A stretch of 64,000 nt of DNA from Silvimonas soli (GCF_030035605.1 NZ_CP106736.1:1922001-1986000); one strand, 5' to 3'. Shown: positions 18,063 through 27,300, counted from the stretch's first letter. Notes: generated by a model not told the origin, from the sequence alone. Program-made: numbers and translations.

Positions 18063-18764
18063 TCAGTTTTCGAAGCGAAAAGAGATGGTTTCCACGCCGC
18101 GCCGGAACAGCACGTTGGGGCCTTGCAGCGTTAAATGCCATTCTTCGCTGGCCAATGGTTTGCGCCGCTTGAATGCCCGCACGTTTACCACCGCCACACA
18201 CACACCGTGGTCCGGGTCGCGTACGGATTCATACAGAATGAGATCGACATCGCTGTTCTCACGCGCGGCGCTGCCCAGTTCGTGCGTGGCGGTGTAGTTG
18301 TCTGGTGCGTTCCACAGGCTGGCATGTTCAGCAAACGGTGGCTTAAGCAAATCAATGGCTTTGCCCGCGACGCTAACTTGAAACAAGGTGCGGGCTAGCG
18401 TGACATGGGTATCGCGCAAACCAGCCGAAGCCCGGTTGAAGCGATGCTGCCAGTAACCGGATTCCGCCATCGCGGTCAGTTTGTTTTCGGCGGCATAAAG
18501 CATGCCCAGCGCACCGGGCCGCACAAAGCGGCTGCCATTGGGAGGATGCGCCGGGTAGCGAAACGGCGTGCTTAACAGGTAATGCAGTTTGGCGGCATCG
18601 GTCGGCAGCGGCGGTTTGTTGTCATCCAGAATGGCCTCAAGCAGGGCTTGTTCATCCGGATCGTTATCCACCAGCGCCAGTGTCGCCACCTCGCGTTGGG
18701 TTTCCACCGAACGCCAGGGCTTGAGGGCGACTTCTGCGTTAGATTCGGCCGCGCATGGAATCAA
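18063..18764 (-). CDS. RES-domain toxin (NAD+ phosphorylase/hydrolase type)
   Basis: A 233-residue toxin of the RES family, whose characterised members deplete NAD+. Family motifs: LLSTPFRYPAHPPNGSRFV, GMLYAAENKLTAMAE, a middle region DTHVTLARTLFQVSV and the C-terminal VDLILYESVRDPDHGVCVAVV. The frame opens at a TTG (18764) inside the end of the antitoxin gene, overlapping it by 26 bases, so translation is coupled. The rare start may limit toxin output. Confidence 0.88.
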   Translation of the reverse strand: MIPCAAESNAEVALKPWRSVETQREVATLALVDNDPDEQALLEAILDDNKPPLPTDAAKLHYLLSTPFRYPAHPPNGSRFVRPGALGMLYAAENKLTAMAESGYWQHRFNRASAGLRDTHVTLARTLFQVSVAGKAIDLLKPPFAEHASLWNAPDNYTATHELGSAARENSDVDLILYESVRDPDHGVCVAVVNVRAFKRRKPLASEEWHLTLQGPNVLFRRGVETISFRFEN

Positions 18765-19116
18765 GATAAATCCCTACCTGAAACAAGCCACCGGCACCGC
18801 GCCGGACGATATCGGACGGTACGCCACCCAGATCGGTGTTAGGCGAATGCATCCAGCGCCGGATCAGGTCTTCCTGCCCGCCGAGAATCGACGACAGCGA
18901 GCGATAAACACGAATCAGCGCCAGCGCGGCGTCCCATTCCGGGCGATGCGTATTCAGTTCGTACTGACCGTGCACCATGCGGCTGACGCTGGCACCAGAC
19001 AACCCAAGCAGGCGGCCCAGGTCAGATTGGCGAAAATCGAGCTTCTCTGCCGTGCGCACTACAGCTTTGGTGATTACTGCTTCTTCTTGCGGCGTGACTT
19101 TTTCAAGTGCAGTCAT
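18739..19116 (-). CDS. Xre/DUF2384-type antitoxin
   Basis: A 125-residue antitoxin paired with the RES toxin. The N-terminal half holds a Xre-like helix-turn-helix (FRQSDLGRLLGLSGASVSRMVHG); the C-terminal half is the Xre-MbcA-ParS toxin-binding domain, HSPNTDLGGVPSDIV...GLFQVGIYLD. ATG 19116 follows AAAGGAG. A TATATT -10-like element lies just upstream. RES-Xre pairs are type II modules that self-repress; the overlap with the toxin supports this. Confidence 0.9.
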   Translation of the reverse strand: MTALEKVTPQEEAVITKAVVRTAEKLDFRQSDLGRLLGLSGASVSRMVHGQYELNTHRPEWDAALALIRVYRSLSSILGGQEDLIRRWMHSPNTDLGGVPSDIVRRGAGGLFQVGIYLDSMRGRI

Positions 19117-19160
19117 GGCAAAACTCCTTTCTGAGGAAAATATACCACTTTATTGTTTCC

Positions 19161-19198
19161 ACAGAAAAACCCCACCGATCAACGTGGGGTTTTTCTGT
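19161..19198. terminator. Bidirectional terminator after emrB
   Basis: A 15-bp perfect stem (ACAGAAAAACCCCAC and complement) with an 8-base loop, 37 bp after the emrB stop. A/T runs are within the stem on both strands. Confidence 0.85.
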
Positions 19199-19234
19199 AA
19201 ATCTTGATGAACTCGCCTGAGTCGTCACGGGGAC

Positions 19235-20797
19235 TCAGTGACCGCCACCACCCGAACCGGCATTGTTGGTGAATGGCGGCTTAGCCAGCCAGACAATGGC
19301 CACCAGCGACAGGAAGATCACACCCAACAGCCAGAACACTTCTTTGGTGGCGATCATGTACGCCTGCTGATTGATCACCTGATCCACCTGGGCATACGCG
19401 GCCTGCGCCGATAAACCAAGGTCTTGCAGCTTGGCCAGATAATCCGTCGTGGCCGGGCTGGCATTGGTAATGTTTTCGGTCAGGCGGGCATGCGAGAAGG
19501 TCTCGCGCCGATCCCACAAGAACACGGCAATGGCTGTGGCAAAGCTACCCGAGATGGTCCGGAAGAAGTTGGACAAGCCCGAAGCCGAAGCCATTTGTTG
19601 CGCGCCCAATCCCGACAGAATGATCTGGTTGATCGGGATAAAGAAACACGCAATCGCAATCCCCTGCGAGAAGCGCGCCAGTGCGATGTAGCCGAAATTG
19701 GTATCCAGCGTAAAACTGGCGTACCAGAACATGGTGCCGGCAAACACGGTGAACGCCACTGACGACACCACGCGCAACTCAAGCCGGTTGATGTTCTTGC
19801 CAATAATCGGCGAGAGCAGCAGCGCCAGCACACCGCCTGGCGCAGTGGCGATCCCGGCCCACGTGGCGTTGTAACCCATCACCGTTTGCAGCCACAGCGG
19901 GAACAGCACGGTCGAACCAAAGAAGCAGAACATGCCCAGCGACAGCACAATTACGCCGATACGGAAATTGCGCCGCTTGAGCAAGGTGAGGTCAACAATC
20001 GGATGTTTGTCGGTCAGCTCCCACGCCACGAAGTAGGTCAGCGCGGTTACTGCGATCACAGCCAGGGTAACGATGAAGGTGGAGTTGAACCAGTCCAGAT
20101 CGTTACCGTTATCCAGCATGACTTGCAGGCTGCCCACGCCCGCCACCAGCAAGATCAGCCCGACCACGTCGATAGGCAATTTGACGGTCTTGGTTTCGCG
20201 GTGCTTGAGCAACTGCCAGGACATGATCCCGGCGGCCAGACCAATCGGCACGTTGATGTAGAAAATCCACGGCCAGCTGAACTGGTCGGTGATGTAGCCG
20301 CCCAGCAAGGGCCCGAAGATCGGCGCAACAATCACCGTCATCGACCATAACGCCAGCGCCACGCCTTTTTTCTCGGGTGGATAATTGTTCAGCAGCAAGG
20401 TTTGCGACAACGGCACCATCGGGCCGGAGACCAGACCTTGCAGGAAACGGAATGCCACCAGCATGGGCAGGCTGTTCGCCAGACCACACATGATCGACAT
20501 CACCGTAAACAACAGCACGGATAACGAAAAACAGCGCACCTGGCCAAAGCGGCCAGCCAGCCAGCCGGTCAGCGGCACGGCAATCGCCGCCGCCAGACCA
20601 TACGAACTGATCGCCCATGTGCCCTGATTGGCCGCCACTGCCAGATCCCCGGCGATATGCGGCACCGACACGTTGACGATGGTGGTGTCGAGAATTTCCA
20701 TGAAAGTGGCAAACGACAATGCCACCGTCATTAGCCCGAGCTTGGCGCCATGTAAAGGCGCGGGGCTGGGCGCAACCGCCTGGTCGCTGGAAGCCAT
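19235..20797 (-). CDS. emrB: DHA2-family MFS multidrug efflux pump (EmrB-like)
   Basis: A 520-residue, 14-segment inner-membrane drug:H+ antiporter. FMEILDTTIVNVSVPHIAGDL (motif D1) and the WAISSYGLAAAIAVPLTGWLAGRFGQVR motif A region are intact. ATG 20797 has GGAGGGTAATC upstream; the frame extends back to 20827 without such a site. Last gene of an operon with a MarR regulator, outer-membrane channel and adaptor, together making an envelope-spanning pump. Confidence 0.93.
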   Translation of the reverse strand: MASSDQAVAPSPAPLHGAKLGLMTVALSFATFMEILDTTIVNVSVPHIAGDLAVAANQGTWAISSYGLAAAIAVPLTGWLAGRFGQVRCFSLSVLLFTVMSIMCGLANSLPMLVAFRFLQGLVSGPMVPLSQTLLLNNYPPEKKGVALALWSMTVIVAPIFGPLLGGYITDQFSWPWIFYINVPIGLAAGIMSWQLLKHRETKTVKLPIDVVGLILLVAGVGSLQVMLDNGNDLDWFNSTFIVTLAVIAVTALTYFVAWELTDKHPIVDLTLLKRRNFRIGVIVLSLGMFCFFGSTVLFPLWLQTVMGYNATWAGIATAPGGVLALLLSPIIGKNINRLELRVVSSVAFTVFAGTMFWYASFTLDTNFGYIALARFSQGIAIACFFIPINQIILSGLGAQQMASASGLSNFFRTISGSFATAIAVFLWDRRETFSHARLTENITNASPATTDYLAKLQDLGLSAQAAYAQVDQVINQQAYMIATKEVFWLLGVIFLSLVAIVWLAKPPFTNNAGSGGGGH

Positions 20798-20937
20798 GAT
20801 TACCCTCCAGGGTAAGAACTGGCACAACCGTTACCTTGGGCGACGGCTGGCTTTCTTTTATTCAATGATCAACGAATTGATGTGCTGGATTGCGTGGCGC
20901 ACCTGATTTGTCACCGGCGGCCACGCCAAGGTGCGTC

Positions 20938-22110
20938 TTACTTGCCGAGGTTCTTCGTCACAATGTTGTTGGCCAGCTTTTCGGCGTCTTGCATCGGTTG
21001 AGCAAAAGCCTCGGTGGCGAACAGCGGTTTGTTGGCGGCCGTGGCGGACAGCACATCGCCATCGCGGTTATGGGTATCGACCTCAACAACGGTCGACAGG
21101 CCAACCCGCAGTGGATGCGCTGCCAGTTCTTTTTCATCCAGCTGGATACGCACCGGCACGCGCTGCACTACCTTGATCCAGTTGCCGGTGGCGTTTTGCG
21201 CTGGCAGCAGGCTGAATGCGCTACCGGTACCGGCACCCAGGCCTACAACCTTGCCGTGGTACTCAACCTTGCCGCCATAGATATCGGCGGTGATTTTGGC
21301 GGCCTGACCGATGCGGATATTACGCAGCTCGGATTCCTTGAAGTTGGCATCCACCCACAGTTGGTCCAGCGGCACAATCGACAGCAACGATTGGCCTGGG
21401 GCGATACGCGCGCCAACCTGAACACCACGCTTGGCCACGTAACCCGACACCGGCGCGACGATGGCATTGCGTTGCACCGACAACCACGCTTGCTCAAAGT
21501 TGGCTTTGGCGCGCAGCACGGTCGGGTGGTGCGGGATATCCACACCATCAATGCTGGCGTGCTGAGCTTCGGATTGCTTCACCGCCACATCGAGCGCGGC
21601 TTTGGCGTTCTCGACTGCATCTTTGGCGTGGGACACTTCTTCCGTCGACACAGTATGGTCGGCGGCCAGCGGCGCACGGCGATTCAAGTCATCGTTAGCG
21701 CGGGACAAATCAATCTTGCGCTGGGCCAGCACCGCATCGTACTGGGCGGCATTGGCATATTGCTGGCGCAACTGGCGCACGGTATCGCCCAGGGCGGCTT
21801 CCGATTGTGCCAACGCTACTTTGGCGTCCACTGGGTCCAGCTTGACCACTTCTTCGCCGCTCTTCACAAATTGCGTTTCGTCGGCACGGATTTCAGTCAC
21901 GGTGCCGGTGACCTGCGAGGTCAGCGTGACCAGGTTGCCGCCCACATAGGCGTTATCGGTTTCTTCGCGCTGCGACAACACCGTGGCGTAGTAAATGCCA
22001 TAGCCGATCCCGGCCAACACAAATACGGTGGTGATAATGGCCATTATCGGCTTGCGTTTTTTTTGCTCGGGCGTAGCTGCCGGCTGGGCGGCGTTGGTTT
22101 CTGTCGTCAT
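20938..22110 (-). CDS. emrA: Membrane-fusion adaptor of the Emr efflux pump
   Basis: A 390-residue HlyD-family adaptor: short cytoplasmic tail, one membrane segment (about residues 22-45), then ETDNAYVGGNLVTLTSQVTGTV (biotinyl-lipoyl half), a coiled-coil hairpin, IVAPVSGYVAKRGVQVGARI (second half) and a beta-barrel. ATG 22110 follows CCGGAGAAACACC. It links EmrB to the outer-membrane channel upstream. Confidence 0.93.
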   Translation of the reverse strand: MTTETNAAQPAATPEQKKRKPIMAIITTVFVLAGIGYGIYYATVLSQREETDNAYVGGNLVTLTSQVTGTVTEIRADETQFVKSGEEVVKLDPVDAKVALAQSEAALGDTVRQLRQQYANAAQYDAVLAQRKIDLSRANDDLNRRAPLAADHTVSTEEVSHAKDAVENAKAALDVAVKQSEAQHASIDGVDIPHHPTVLRAKANFEQAWLSVQRNAIVAPVSGYVAKRGVQVGARIAPGQSLLSIVPLDQLWVDANFKESELRNIRIGQAAKITADIYGGKVEYHGKVVGLGAGTGSAFSLLPAQNATGNWIKVVQRVPVRIQLDEKELAAHPLRVGLSTVVEVDTHNRDGDVLSATAANKPLFATEAFAQPMQDAEKLANNIVTKNLGK

Positions 22111-22200
22111 GGTGTTTCTCCGGAATCTGTTTTGTCTTTTTGCGTGGTCAGTGCTGACCACTTTTGCTCAATTTTTTAAATGCTGATCTTTGGCAGGCGC

Positions 22201-23631
22201 TTATTCAGCCTGTGCAGCGGTATCGGCTGGGGCCTCGTAACCGCCGCCCAAGGCGCGAACCAACGCGACTTCAGCTTCCAGCTGACGATTCTTCAGCACC
22301 AGCAACTGGTCCTGGATCATCAGTACCGGCAGCTCCGCACGCAGGACCGAGCCTTGATCCGTCAGGCCGCTTTGCATCCGTTTTTGCTGGCTATCGCGAA
22401 CGCCTTCAGTGGCATGCAGATAAGCACGCATCGCTTTTTCCTGATCGCTCAAGCCTTGCAGCGCAATGCCCTGATTGGCCACGTCCTGCACGGCGTTTAC
22501 CAATGTCTGGTTGTACTGGGCAATGGCAACATCACGCTGCGCACGGTCACCTTGCAAGCCAGCCGCCAGGCGACCGCTGTCAAAGATCGGCAAGCTGATC
22601 CCAGGCGTAATGCCATAGGTACGCGTGCCGCGTTTGAGCAGATCGTCCAGACTCAGGCTGGAGAAACCGAAGAAGGCACTCAGGTTTACATCGGGGTAAA
22701 ACGCAGCTTTGCTGGCATCGGTGCGCTGCACACTGGCTTCAACGCGCCAGCGTGCGGCTTGCAGATCTGGACGACGGGCCACCAGATTCAGGCCAAGATC
22801 GGTCGGCACGCCACCGGCAGTAGCCGGCAATGGCCGGGCGCCCAAATGGTCGATGCCGCTATCACTACCGGTCACGCCAACCAAAGCCCGCAGCGATTCA
22901 CGATCTTTGCGCTCACTGGTTTGCAGTTGCGCGATCACGCTGTCCTGATTGGCCACGTCACCACTCGCGCTACGCTGCACAGTGTCGTTTTCCAGACCGC
23001 TTTGCACGCGGCGTACCGCGATTTTTTGCAGCCTGTTTTGCACGTCGCGCTGCTGCTTGACCAACTCAATGCGTGCCAGATCGGCCTGCCAGGCAAAGTA
23101 GGCCTGCGCCACAGCAGCGGTCAGCGCTTGTTCAGCAGCGGCGTAGTCGGCACGGCTGGCAGCGGTTTCGCCCAATGCGGCGGCAATCTCGGCCTTGTGC
23201 TTGCCCCACCAGTCAAACTGGTAAGTGGCGTTGACCATCGGTTCGCTGTCGGTGATCCAGGTGCCAGCCAGAGGCGGCGGATAGATGCCGTATTGCGAGG
23301 TCATTTCGCGGGAGACACTTACGCTGGCGCGAATGTTCACACCGTCGGCGGCGCGAGCCTGGCTGATGCCGGTCTGCGCCAAGGTCACGCGCGTCTGCGC
23401 CACGGCCAGCGACGGCGAGCCCTTAAGGGCGGCATCCATCAGTGCGTTGAGCTGATCATCTTGATAACGCGTCCACCAGCGTGCTTGCGGCCAGCCTTCC
23501 TGCGCCAGCTTGAGCTGGGTGGAAAGCTGGGCGGCGGCGGCGTCGCGCATCTTGACCGAGGGGTGGTCATCCGGAACGCTCGCGCATCCCGCCAACAGTA
23601 CTAATATGCCAAACGCAAGCTTTTGTTTCAT
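22201..23631 (-). CDS. Outer-membrane efflux lipoprotein (NodT/OprM type)
   Basis: A 476-residue TolC-family channel. ATG 23631 gives a lipoprotein signal with lipobox LAGC. Duplicate TolC-type repeats are visible, for example LMDAALKGSPSLAVAQTRVTLAQ and RRPDLQAARWRVEASVQRTDASKAAFYPDVNLSAFFG. It supplies the exit duct for the EmrAB pump encoded downstream. The 5' gap to emrR is 67 bp. Confidence 0.92.
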   Translation of the reverse strand: MKQKLAFGILVLLAGCASVPDDHPSVKMRDAAAAQLSTQLKLAQEGWPQARWWTRYQDDQLNALMDAALKGSPSLAVAQTRVTLAQTGISQARAADGVNIRASVSVSREMTSQYGIYPPPLAGTWITDSEPMVNATYQFDWWGKHKAEIAAALGETAASRADYAAAEQALTAAVAQAYFAWQADLARIELVKQQRDVQNRLQKIAVRRVQSGLENDTVQRSASGDVANQDSVIAQLQTSERKDRESLRALVGVTGSDSGIDHLGARPLPATAGGVPTDLGLNLVARRPDLQAARWRVEASVQRTDASKAAFYPDVNLSAFFGFSSLSLDDLLKRGTRTYGITPGISLPIFDSGRLAAGLQGDRAQRDVAIAQYNQTLVNAVQDVANQGIALQGLSDQEKAMRAYLHATEGVRDSQQKRMQSGLTDQGSVLRAELPVLMIQDQLLVLKNRQLEAEVALVRALGGGYEAPADTAAQAE

Positions 23632-23698
23632 ATCGTTATAATCAAAAGTGGAATTATTTAGGCAAAAAAAGTGGCCAGCGACAATCAACCGTAGTTGA

Positions 23699-24214
23699 TC
23701 AAGTCAGACGAGCCAACAGTTTTTTCAATACGCTTTCCAGCACATCACGCTCTTCGGCGGTCAGTACCTCAAATGGTGCGAATGCGTAATTCTGGATTTT
23801 TGGCAGCAGCTCTTTTACGAGTTCTTCGCCATGTGGAGCCAGGTAGAGATCGATGCGGCGCCGGTCTTCCGGGTTGGGTTCACGCGTCAACAACTCTTTG
23901 GCAACCAGCTCATCGCAAATCCGCGTGACATTGGCGCGCGATTCGCCAGTCGAATCAGCCAGATCTGACGGGTTTAACGGCTTGCCTTGCGAGCTGACCA
24001 GCATGACCAGCGCCAGAAAACTGATGCGGTTCAGGCTGTACTCACGCAGCACTTGATTCATGCGCGCGTTCAGGCCACCGGCGACGTGCTGCAGCAGCAT
24101 TTTGAGCAATACGCCCTGCCGATCGCTGCCCGGCACGCGGGAGCAAACACGCTCGATTCGCTGTTCAATATCCACAAAACTGGGGATATCGGTGTGATCA
24201 TGGATTTCGTTCAT
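23699..24214 (-). CDS. MarR-family regulator of the efflux operon (EmrR-like)
   Basis: A 171-residue winged-helix repressor. The recognition region NPSDLADSTGESRANVTRICDELVAKELLTREPNPEDRR contains the MarR DNA-binding helix and the DxRR wing motif. First gene of the emrR-tolC-emrA-emrB operon; the inverted repeat at 24218-24243 lies directly over its promoter, suggesting drug-relieved autoregulation. Confidence 0.92.
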   Translation of the reverse strand: MNEIHDHTDIPSFVDIEQRIERVCSRVPGSDRQGVLLKMLLQHVAGGLNARMNQVLREYSLNRISFLALVMLVSSQGKPLNPSDLADSTGESRANVTRICDELVAKELLTREPNPEDRRRIDLYLAPHGEELVKELLPKIQNYAFAPFEVLTAEERDVLESVLKKLLARLT

Positions 24215-24217
24215 GGC

Positions 24218-24243
24218 TAAATAGTAAATATTTGTACTATTTA
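24218..24243. promoter_or_regulatory. MarR-type operator
   Basis: TAAATAGTA and TACTATTTA form 9-bp inverted arms with an 8-bp AT-rich spacer, starting four bases upstream of the emrR start codon. Size and AT-rich symmetry suit a MarR dimer. Confidence 0.65.
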
Positions 24244-24272
24244 TAGCAAGAATTATTTGAACCGTCAGTCGG

Positions 24273-24857
24273 TTATCTGGTCAATGCGTGCGCTACGCAC
24301 GCCCTTAATTCGGGCAAGACTTCCTCGGCAAACCACGGATTGTGTTTTAACCACGCCTGATTACGCGGGCTGGGATGAGGCAGCGGAATGCAGCGCGGGC
24401 TGTATTCGCGCCATGCGCGCACCGTGGCGGTGAGATCGGCTTTGCGTTGGGCGCCAAGAAAATACGCCTGCGCATACTGACCAATCGCCAGCACCAGCTC
24501 AACCTGTGGCATGAGTGGCAACAAGCGCGAATGCCACAACTGGCGGCATTCTGGCCGTGGCGGCAAATCGCCGGACTTGCCTTTGCCGGGATAGCAAAAG
24601 CCCATCGGCACGATGGCGATGCGCGAAGCATCATAAAAAGTGGCTTCATCTACCCCCAACCATTCGCGCAAGCGTCGGCCAGAAGCATCTGACCAGGGCA
24701 CGCCCGAGGCATGGACTTTGGTCCCTGGCGCCTGTCCGACAATCAGCACTCGCGCAGTGGTCGACGCAGTCAACACCGGCCTTGGGCCAAGTGGCAAGGA
24801 TGCGGCGCAATGCGTACAGGCGCGGATCTCGGTCAACAGTAAATCAAGCTCGCTCAT
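24273..24857 (-). CDS. Uracil-DNA glycosylase superfamily protein
   Basis: A 194-residue UDG-fold protein. Seen: ACTHCAASLPLG, the glycosylase motif VGQAPGTKVHASGVPWSDASGRRL, MGFCYPGKGKSGD and the C-terminal PLPHPSPRN resembling motif B HPS. Members excise uracil or act on related lesions; the FeS-cluster cysteines of family 4 enzymes are not all evident, so the exact class is uncertain. ATG 24857 follows CAGGTGGTG. Divergent from rsuA. Confidence 0.85.
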   Translation of the reverse strand: MSELDLLLTEIRACTHCAASLPLGPRPVLTASTTARVLIVGQAPGTKVHASGVPWSDASGRRLREWLGVDEATFYDASRIAIVPMGFCYPGKGKSGDLPPRPECRQLWHSRLLPLMPQVELVLAIGQYAQAYFLGAQRKADLTATVRAWREYSPRCIPLPHPSPRNQAWLKHNPWFAEEVLPELRACVAHALTR

Positions 24858-24945
24858 CACCACCTGCAAAAAAAAGAAAAGGCGGCGGCGTTGATACCGG
24901 CCGCCCTACTTTCAGTCAACGCGCACTCGCGTTAAAGTTGCGCCC

Positions 24946-25677
24946 ATGAAACTAGCACTCGATCGCATTCTCCAATCCCAAGGCTTTGGCTCGCGCAAAG
25001 GCTGCCGCGAACTCATTGCCGACGGCGAAGTCGCCATTAATGGCGAGCTCGCTACCGACTACCGCACCGTTTTCGAAACGGACGGCATGCTCATCACCTT
25101 GTTCGGTGAAGAAGACTGGCCCTATCGCGAACGGCTATATGTGGCACTGAACAAGCCTAGCAATTATGAATGCTCGCGCAAACCAAGCCATCATCCGGGC
25201 ATTCTGACGCTGTTGCCGGACCCGCTGATTGAACGCGACATCCAGCCGGTCGGGCGGCTTGACCATGACACCACCGGCCTGCTGCTACTGTCGGATGACG
25301 GCGCGTTTATCCACGCGCAATCGCACCCGCGCCATCATCAGCCCAAAACATATCTGGCAACCGTCGCCGAAGCGGCCACCGAGAAACTGGTGCAACACTT
25401 GCGCGACGGCGTGCAATTGCATGACGAACCCGCACCGATTGCCGCTTTGTCCGCCCGCCTCGTCGATGAATTCCATATCGAGATGGTGCTGGACCAAGGC
25501 AAGTATCACCAGGTTAAACGCATGCTGGCCGCAGCGGGCAATCACTGCGCGGCACTGACCCGCGTGGCCATTGGCGGACTGACACTGGCATCGCTGGACC
25601 TGGCCGAAGGCGAATGGCGTTATCTGACTGATGAACACATCGCCGCACTGAACCGGGAACCGGATCTCTCCGCATGA
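24946..25677 (+). CDS. rsuA: 16S rRNA pseudouridine(516) synthase
   Basis: A 243-residue RsuA/RluB-family enzyme. An S4 RNA-binding domain (LDRILQSQGFGSRKGCRELIADGEV) precedes the catalytic domain, with the catalytic Asp in PVGRLDHDTTGLLLLSDDG and the KTYLATV motif. The gene ends in an ATGA overlap with the patatin gene. Assignment to RsuA rather than RluB/E/F rests on overall pattern and is likely but not certain. Confidence 0.88.
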   Translation: MKLALDRILQSQGFGSRKGCRELIADGEVAINGELATDYRTVFETDGMLITLFGEEDWPYRERLYVALNKPSNYECSRKPSHHPGILTLLPDPLIERDIQPVGRLDHDTTGLLLLSDDGAFIHAQSHPRHHQPKTYLATVAEAATEKLVQHLRDGVQLHDEPAPIAALSARLVDEFHIEMVLDQGKYHQVKRMLAAAGNHCAALTRVAIGGLTLASLDLAEGEWRYLTDEHIAALNREPDLSA

Positions 25678-26741
25678 AGTATCTGAAGATCCAGGCCGGG
25701 CCAGCAGCCCTGGCGCAGATTCAGTCTGCCGGTTTCATGCCGGATATGTTCTCTCATCTGGGTGCGGCAGCGGGCGGTCCCAAGTGGCAAGTGCTGGCAC
25801 GGCTGGATCGCATTCTATTTGGCGAATGGTTGGCCGCGCGGAGCACGCCGCTGCAAGCCGTAGGCGCATCGATAGGCGCATGGCGACTGGCTGCGGTGGC
25901 CATGAGTGATCCGCTGGCCGGGCTGGAGCGCTTTGAAGCGGCCTATCTGGAGCAACGCTACACCGTCAAGCCACCGGCCAGCGAAGTCACCCACGAAGCC
26001 CGCAAGATCATGACGGCGATGTTCGGTAGCGATGGCGTCGAGCAGATCATCAGCAACCCCAAGCTGCATTTGCATATCCTCACCGCGCGTGGCCTGAACG
26101 GCGTGGATGGCTCAGGCAGCCGCAGTGACCGCAAAGCGCTGGTCCGAGCTGTTTTCGCCAACGCCCGTGGCCGTCGGCATATGGCCAATTTCTTTCAGCG
26201 CGTGGTATTTCACACCGGCGCGCACCCCGCCCGTTTTATCGACGATGGCTTTGGCGATACCGCTGTGCCACTCAATACCGCCAATTTCAGCGATGCTTTG
26301 CTGGCCAGCGGCGCCATCCCTGGCGTACTGGAAGCAGTGAAAGACATCCCCGGTGCACCTGCCGGGACTTATCTGGATGGCGGGCTGATTGATTACCACA
26401 TGGATCTGGCGCTGGCCGAGCCGCAAGGACTGATGTTGTTGCCGCACTTTGCCAGCAAAGTCACCACCGGCTGGCTGGATAAATTTCTGCCATGGCGCAA
26501 ACCGCTGTTTATGGATCGCACGGTATTGCTGGCACCGACTGAGGAATTCCTCAAGCTGTTGCCAAACCAACGTGTGCCCGATCGCAAAGATTTCATCCGT
26601 TACGAAGGCCGCGATGCCGAACGGGTTCGCGACTGGAAGGTGGCGATTGAGGCCGGGCAGTATCTGGCGGAGGACTTTGCGACGTTGATCAATAGCCGGG
26701 AGCCGGTACAGTTTGTTGAGCCGTTGCCAGGGCGGCGGTGA
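25674..26741 (+). CDS. Patatin-like phospholipase
   Basis: A 355-residue patatin-family lipase candidate. The nucleophile elbow GASIG (about residue 65) follows AAGGPKW, and the catalytic Asp lies in YLDGGLIDYH near residue 235, the Ser-Asp dyad of the family. No signal peptide is seen, so it is probably cytoplasmic. Its ATG overlaps the rsuA stop (ATGA), indicating coupled translation; no functional link is known. Confidence 0.85.
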   Translation: MKYLKIQAGPAALAQIQSAGFMPDMFSHLGAAAGGPKWQVLARLDRILFGEWLAARSTPLQAVGASIGAWRLAAVAMSDPLAGLERFEAAYLEQRYTVKPPASEVTHEARKIMTAMFGSDGVEQIISNPKLHLHILTARGLNGVDGSGSRSDRKALVRAVFANARGRRHMANFFQRVVFHTGAHPARFIDDGFGDTAVPLNTANFSDALLASGAIPGVLEAVKDIPGAPAGTYLDGGLIDYHMDLALAEPQGLMLLPHFASKVTTGWLDKFLPWRKPLFMDRTVLLAPTEEFLKLLPNQRVPDRKDFIRYEGRDAERVRDWKVAIEAGQYLAEDFATLINSREPVQFVEPLPGRR

Positions 26742-26756
26742 GGGTCGCTGGGGCAT

Positions 26757-26794
26757 TGCACCCCCGGATTCTCGCTTCGCTTCATCCGGGCTAC
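26757..26794 (-). repeat. REP-like sequence, GTAGCCCGGAT family
   Basis: On the minus strand GTAGCCCGGATGAAGC...ATCCGGGGG: a GTAG foot and CCCGGAT/ATCCGGG stem. A near-identical copy at 53052-53085 also stands about 55-65 bp before a structured repeat. Confidence 0.65.
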
Positions 26795-26857
26795 TGGTTA
26801 CCACGTCACCCTTTTGCCTGGCTTTTGATCTTTACCTGGCAGACAAAGCAACGGAAC

Positions 26858-27175
26858 ACGCCGACCGAGAGCCGGAGACCTCAGGCTCCGGCCGACCGAG
26901 GGAACGCAGGATGCGCGTAAAGGCAACTGGTCACCAGTCTGTTCGTTTCGGCTTTTGACTTCGGGCCCCGTTTGCGTTTGCGTTTGCGTTTGCGTTTGCG
27001 TTTGCGTTTGCGTTTGCGTTTGCGTTTGCGCTTGCGCTGTCGGGTCGCCTTTTGCTATCCCGCTCTGCGGGACTTTGGGACACCTTTCTTTGGCGACGCA
27101 AAGAAAGGTGTCGTGCTCCCGGTCACCACCGGGTATCAAACGCTTTTCACAACCGTGCCGCAGGCACTAACAAAA
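26858..27175. repeat. Structured dispersed repeat, copy 2
   Basis: Hairpins match copy 1 with paired changes: 26871-26877 with 26886-26892 (GCCGGAG/CTCCGGC); 27079-27092 with 27099-27112 (14 bp, loop GCGACG); 27118-27123 with 27128-27133 (CCCGGT/ACCGGG, loop CACC); 27155-27159 with 27163-27167 (GTGCC/GGCAC). The variable middle part is expanded by a TTTGCG microsatellite. No protein supported. Confidence 0.8.
26971..27036 (+). repeat. Hexanucleotide microsatellite (TTTGCG)
   Basis: Ten perfect tandem copies of TTTGCG (26971-27030) and one degenerate CTTGCG. It sits in the variable loop region of structured repeat copy 2 and is absent from copies 1 and 3. Confidence 0.95.
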
Positions 27176-27213
27176 ACACGCCTTCAGCGTAAAACAAGCA
27201 ACAACATCTGTCT

Positions 27214-27234
27214 GGCGGATTGCACCTGCCCTAC
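27214..27234 (-). repeat. REP-like sequence, GTAGGGCGGGT family
   Basis: On the minus strand GTAGGGCAGGTGCAATCCGCC, GTAG foot with a short stem. Equivalents lie after structured repeat copies 1 (4053-4074) and 3 (53398-53418). Confidence 0.5.
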
Positions 27235-27300
27235 CTGCGCAGCAATGGTGGGTTATCGCCCCGAGCGAGGCTCCAAACCCACCTTACACATCAACTAACC

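Noticed and set aside
18063..19116. RES-Xre pair as a novel defence system
   Set aside because: It is a standard RES/Xre toxin-antitoxin with no added defence genes nearby.
26798..27298. Frames with (QT)n or (VC)n/(RL)n runs over structured repeat copy 2
   Set aside because: Produced by translating the TTTGCG microsatellite; not conserved in other copies.
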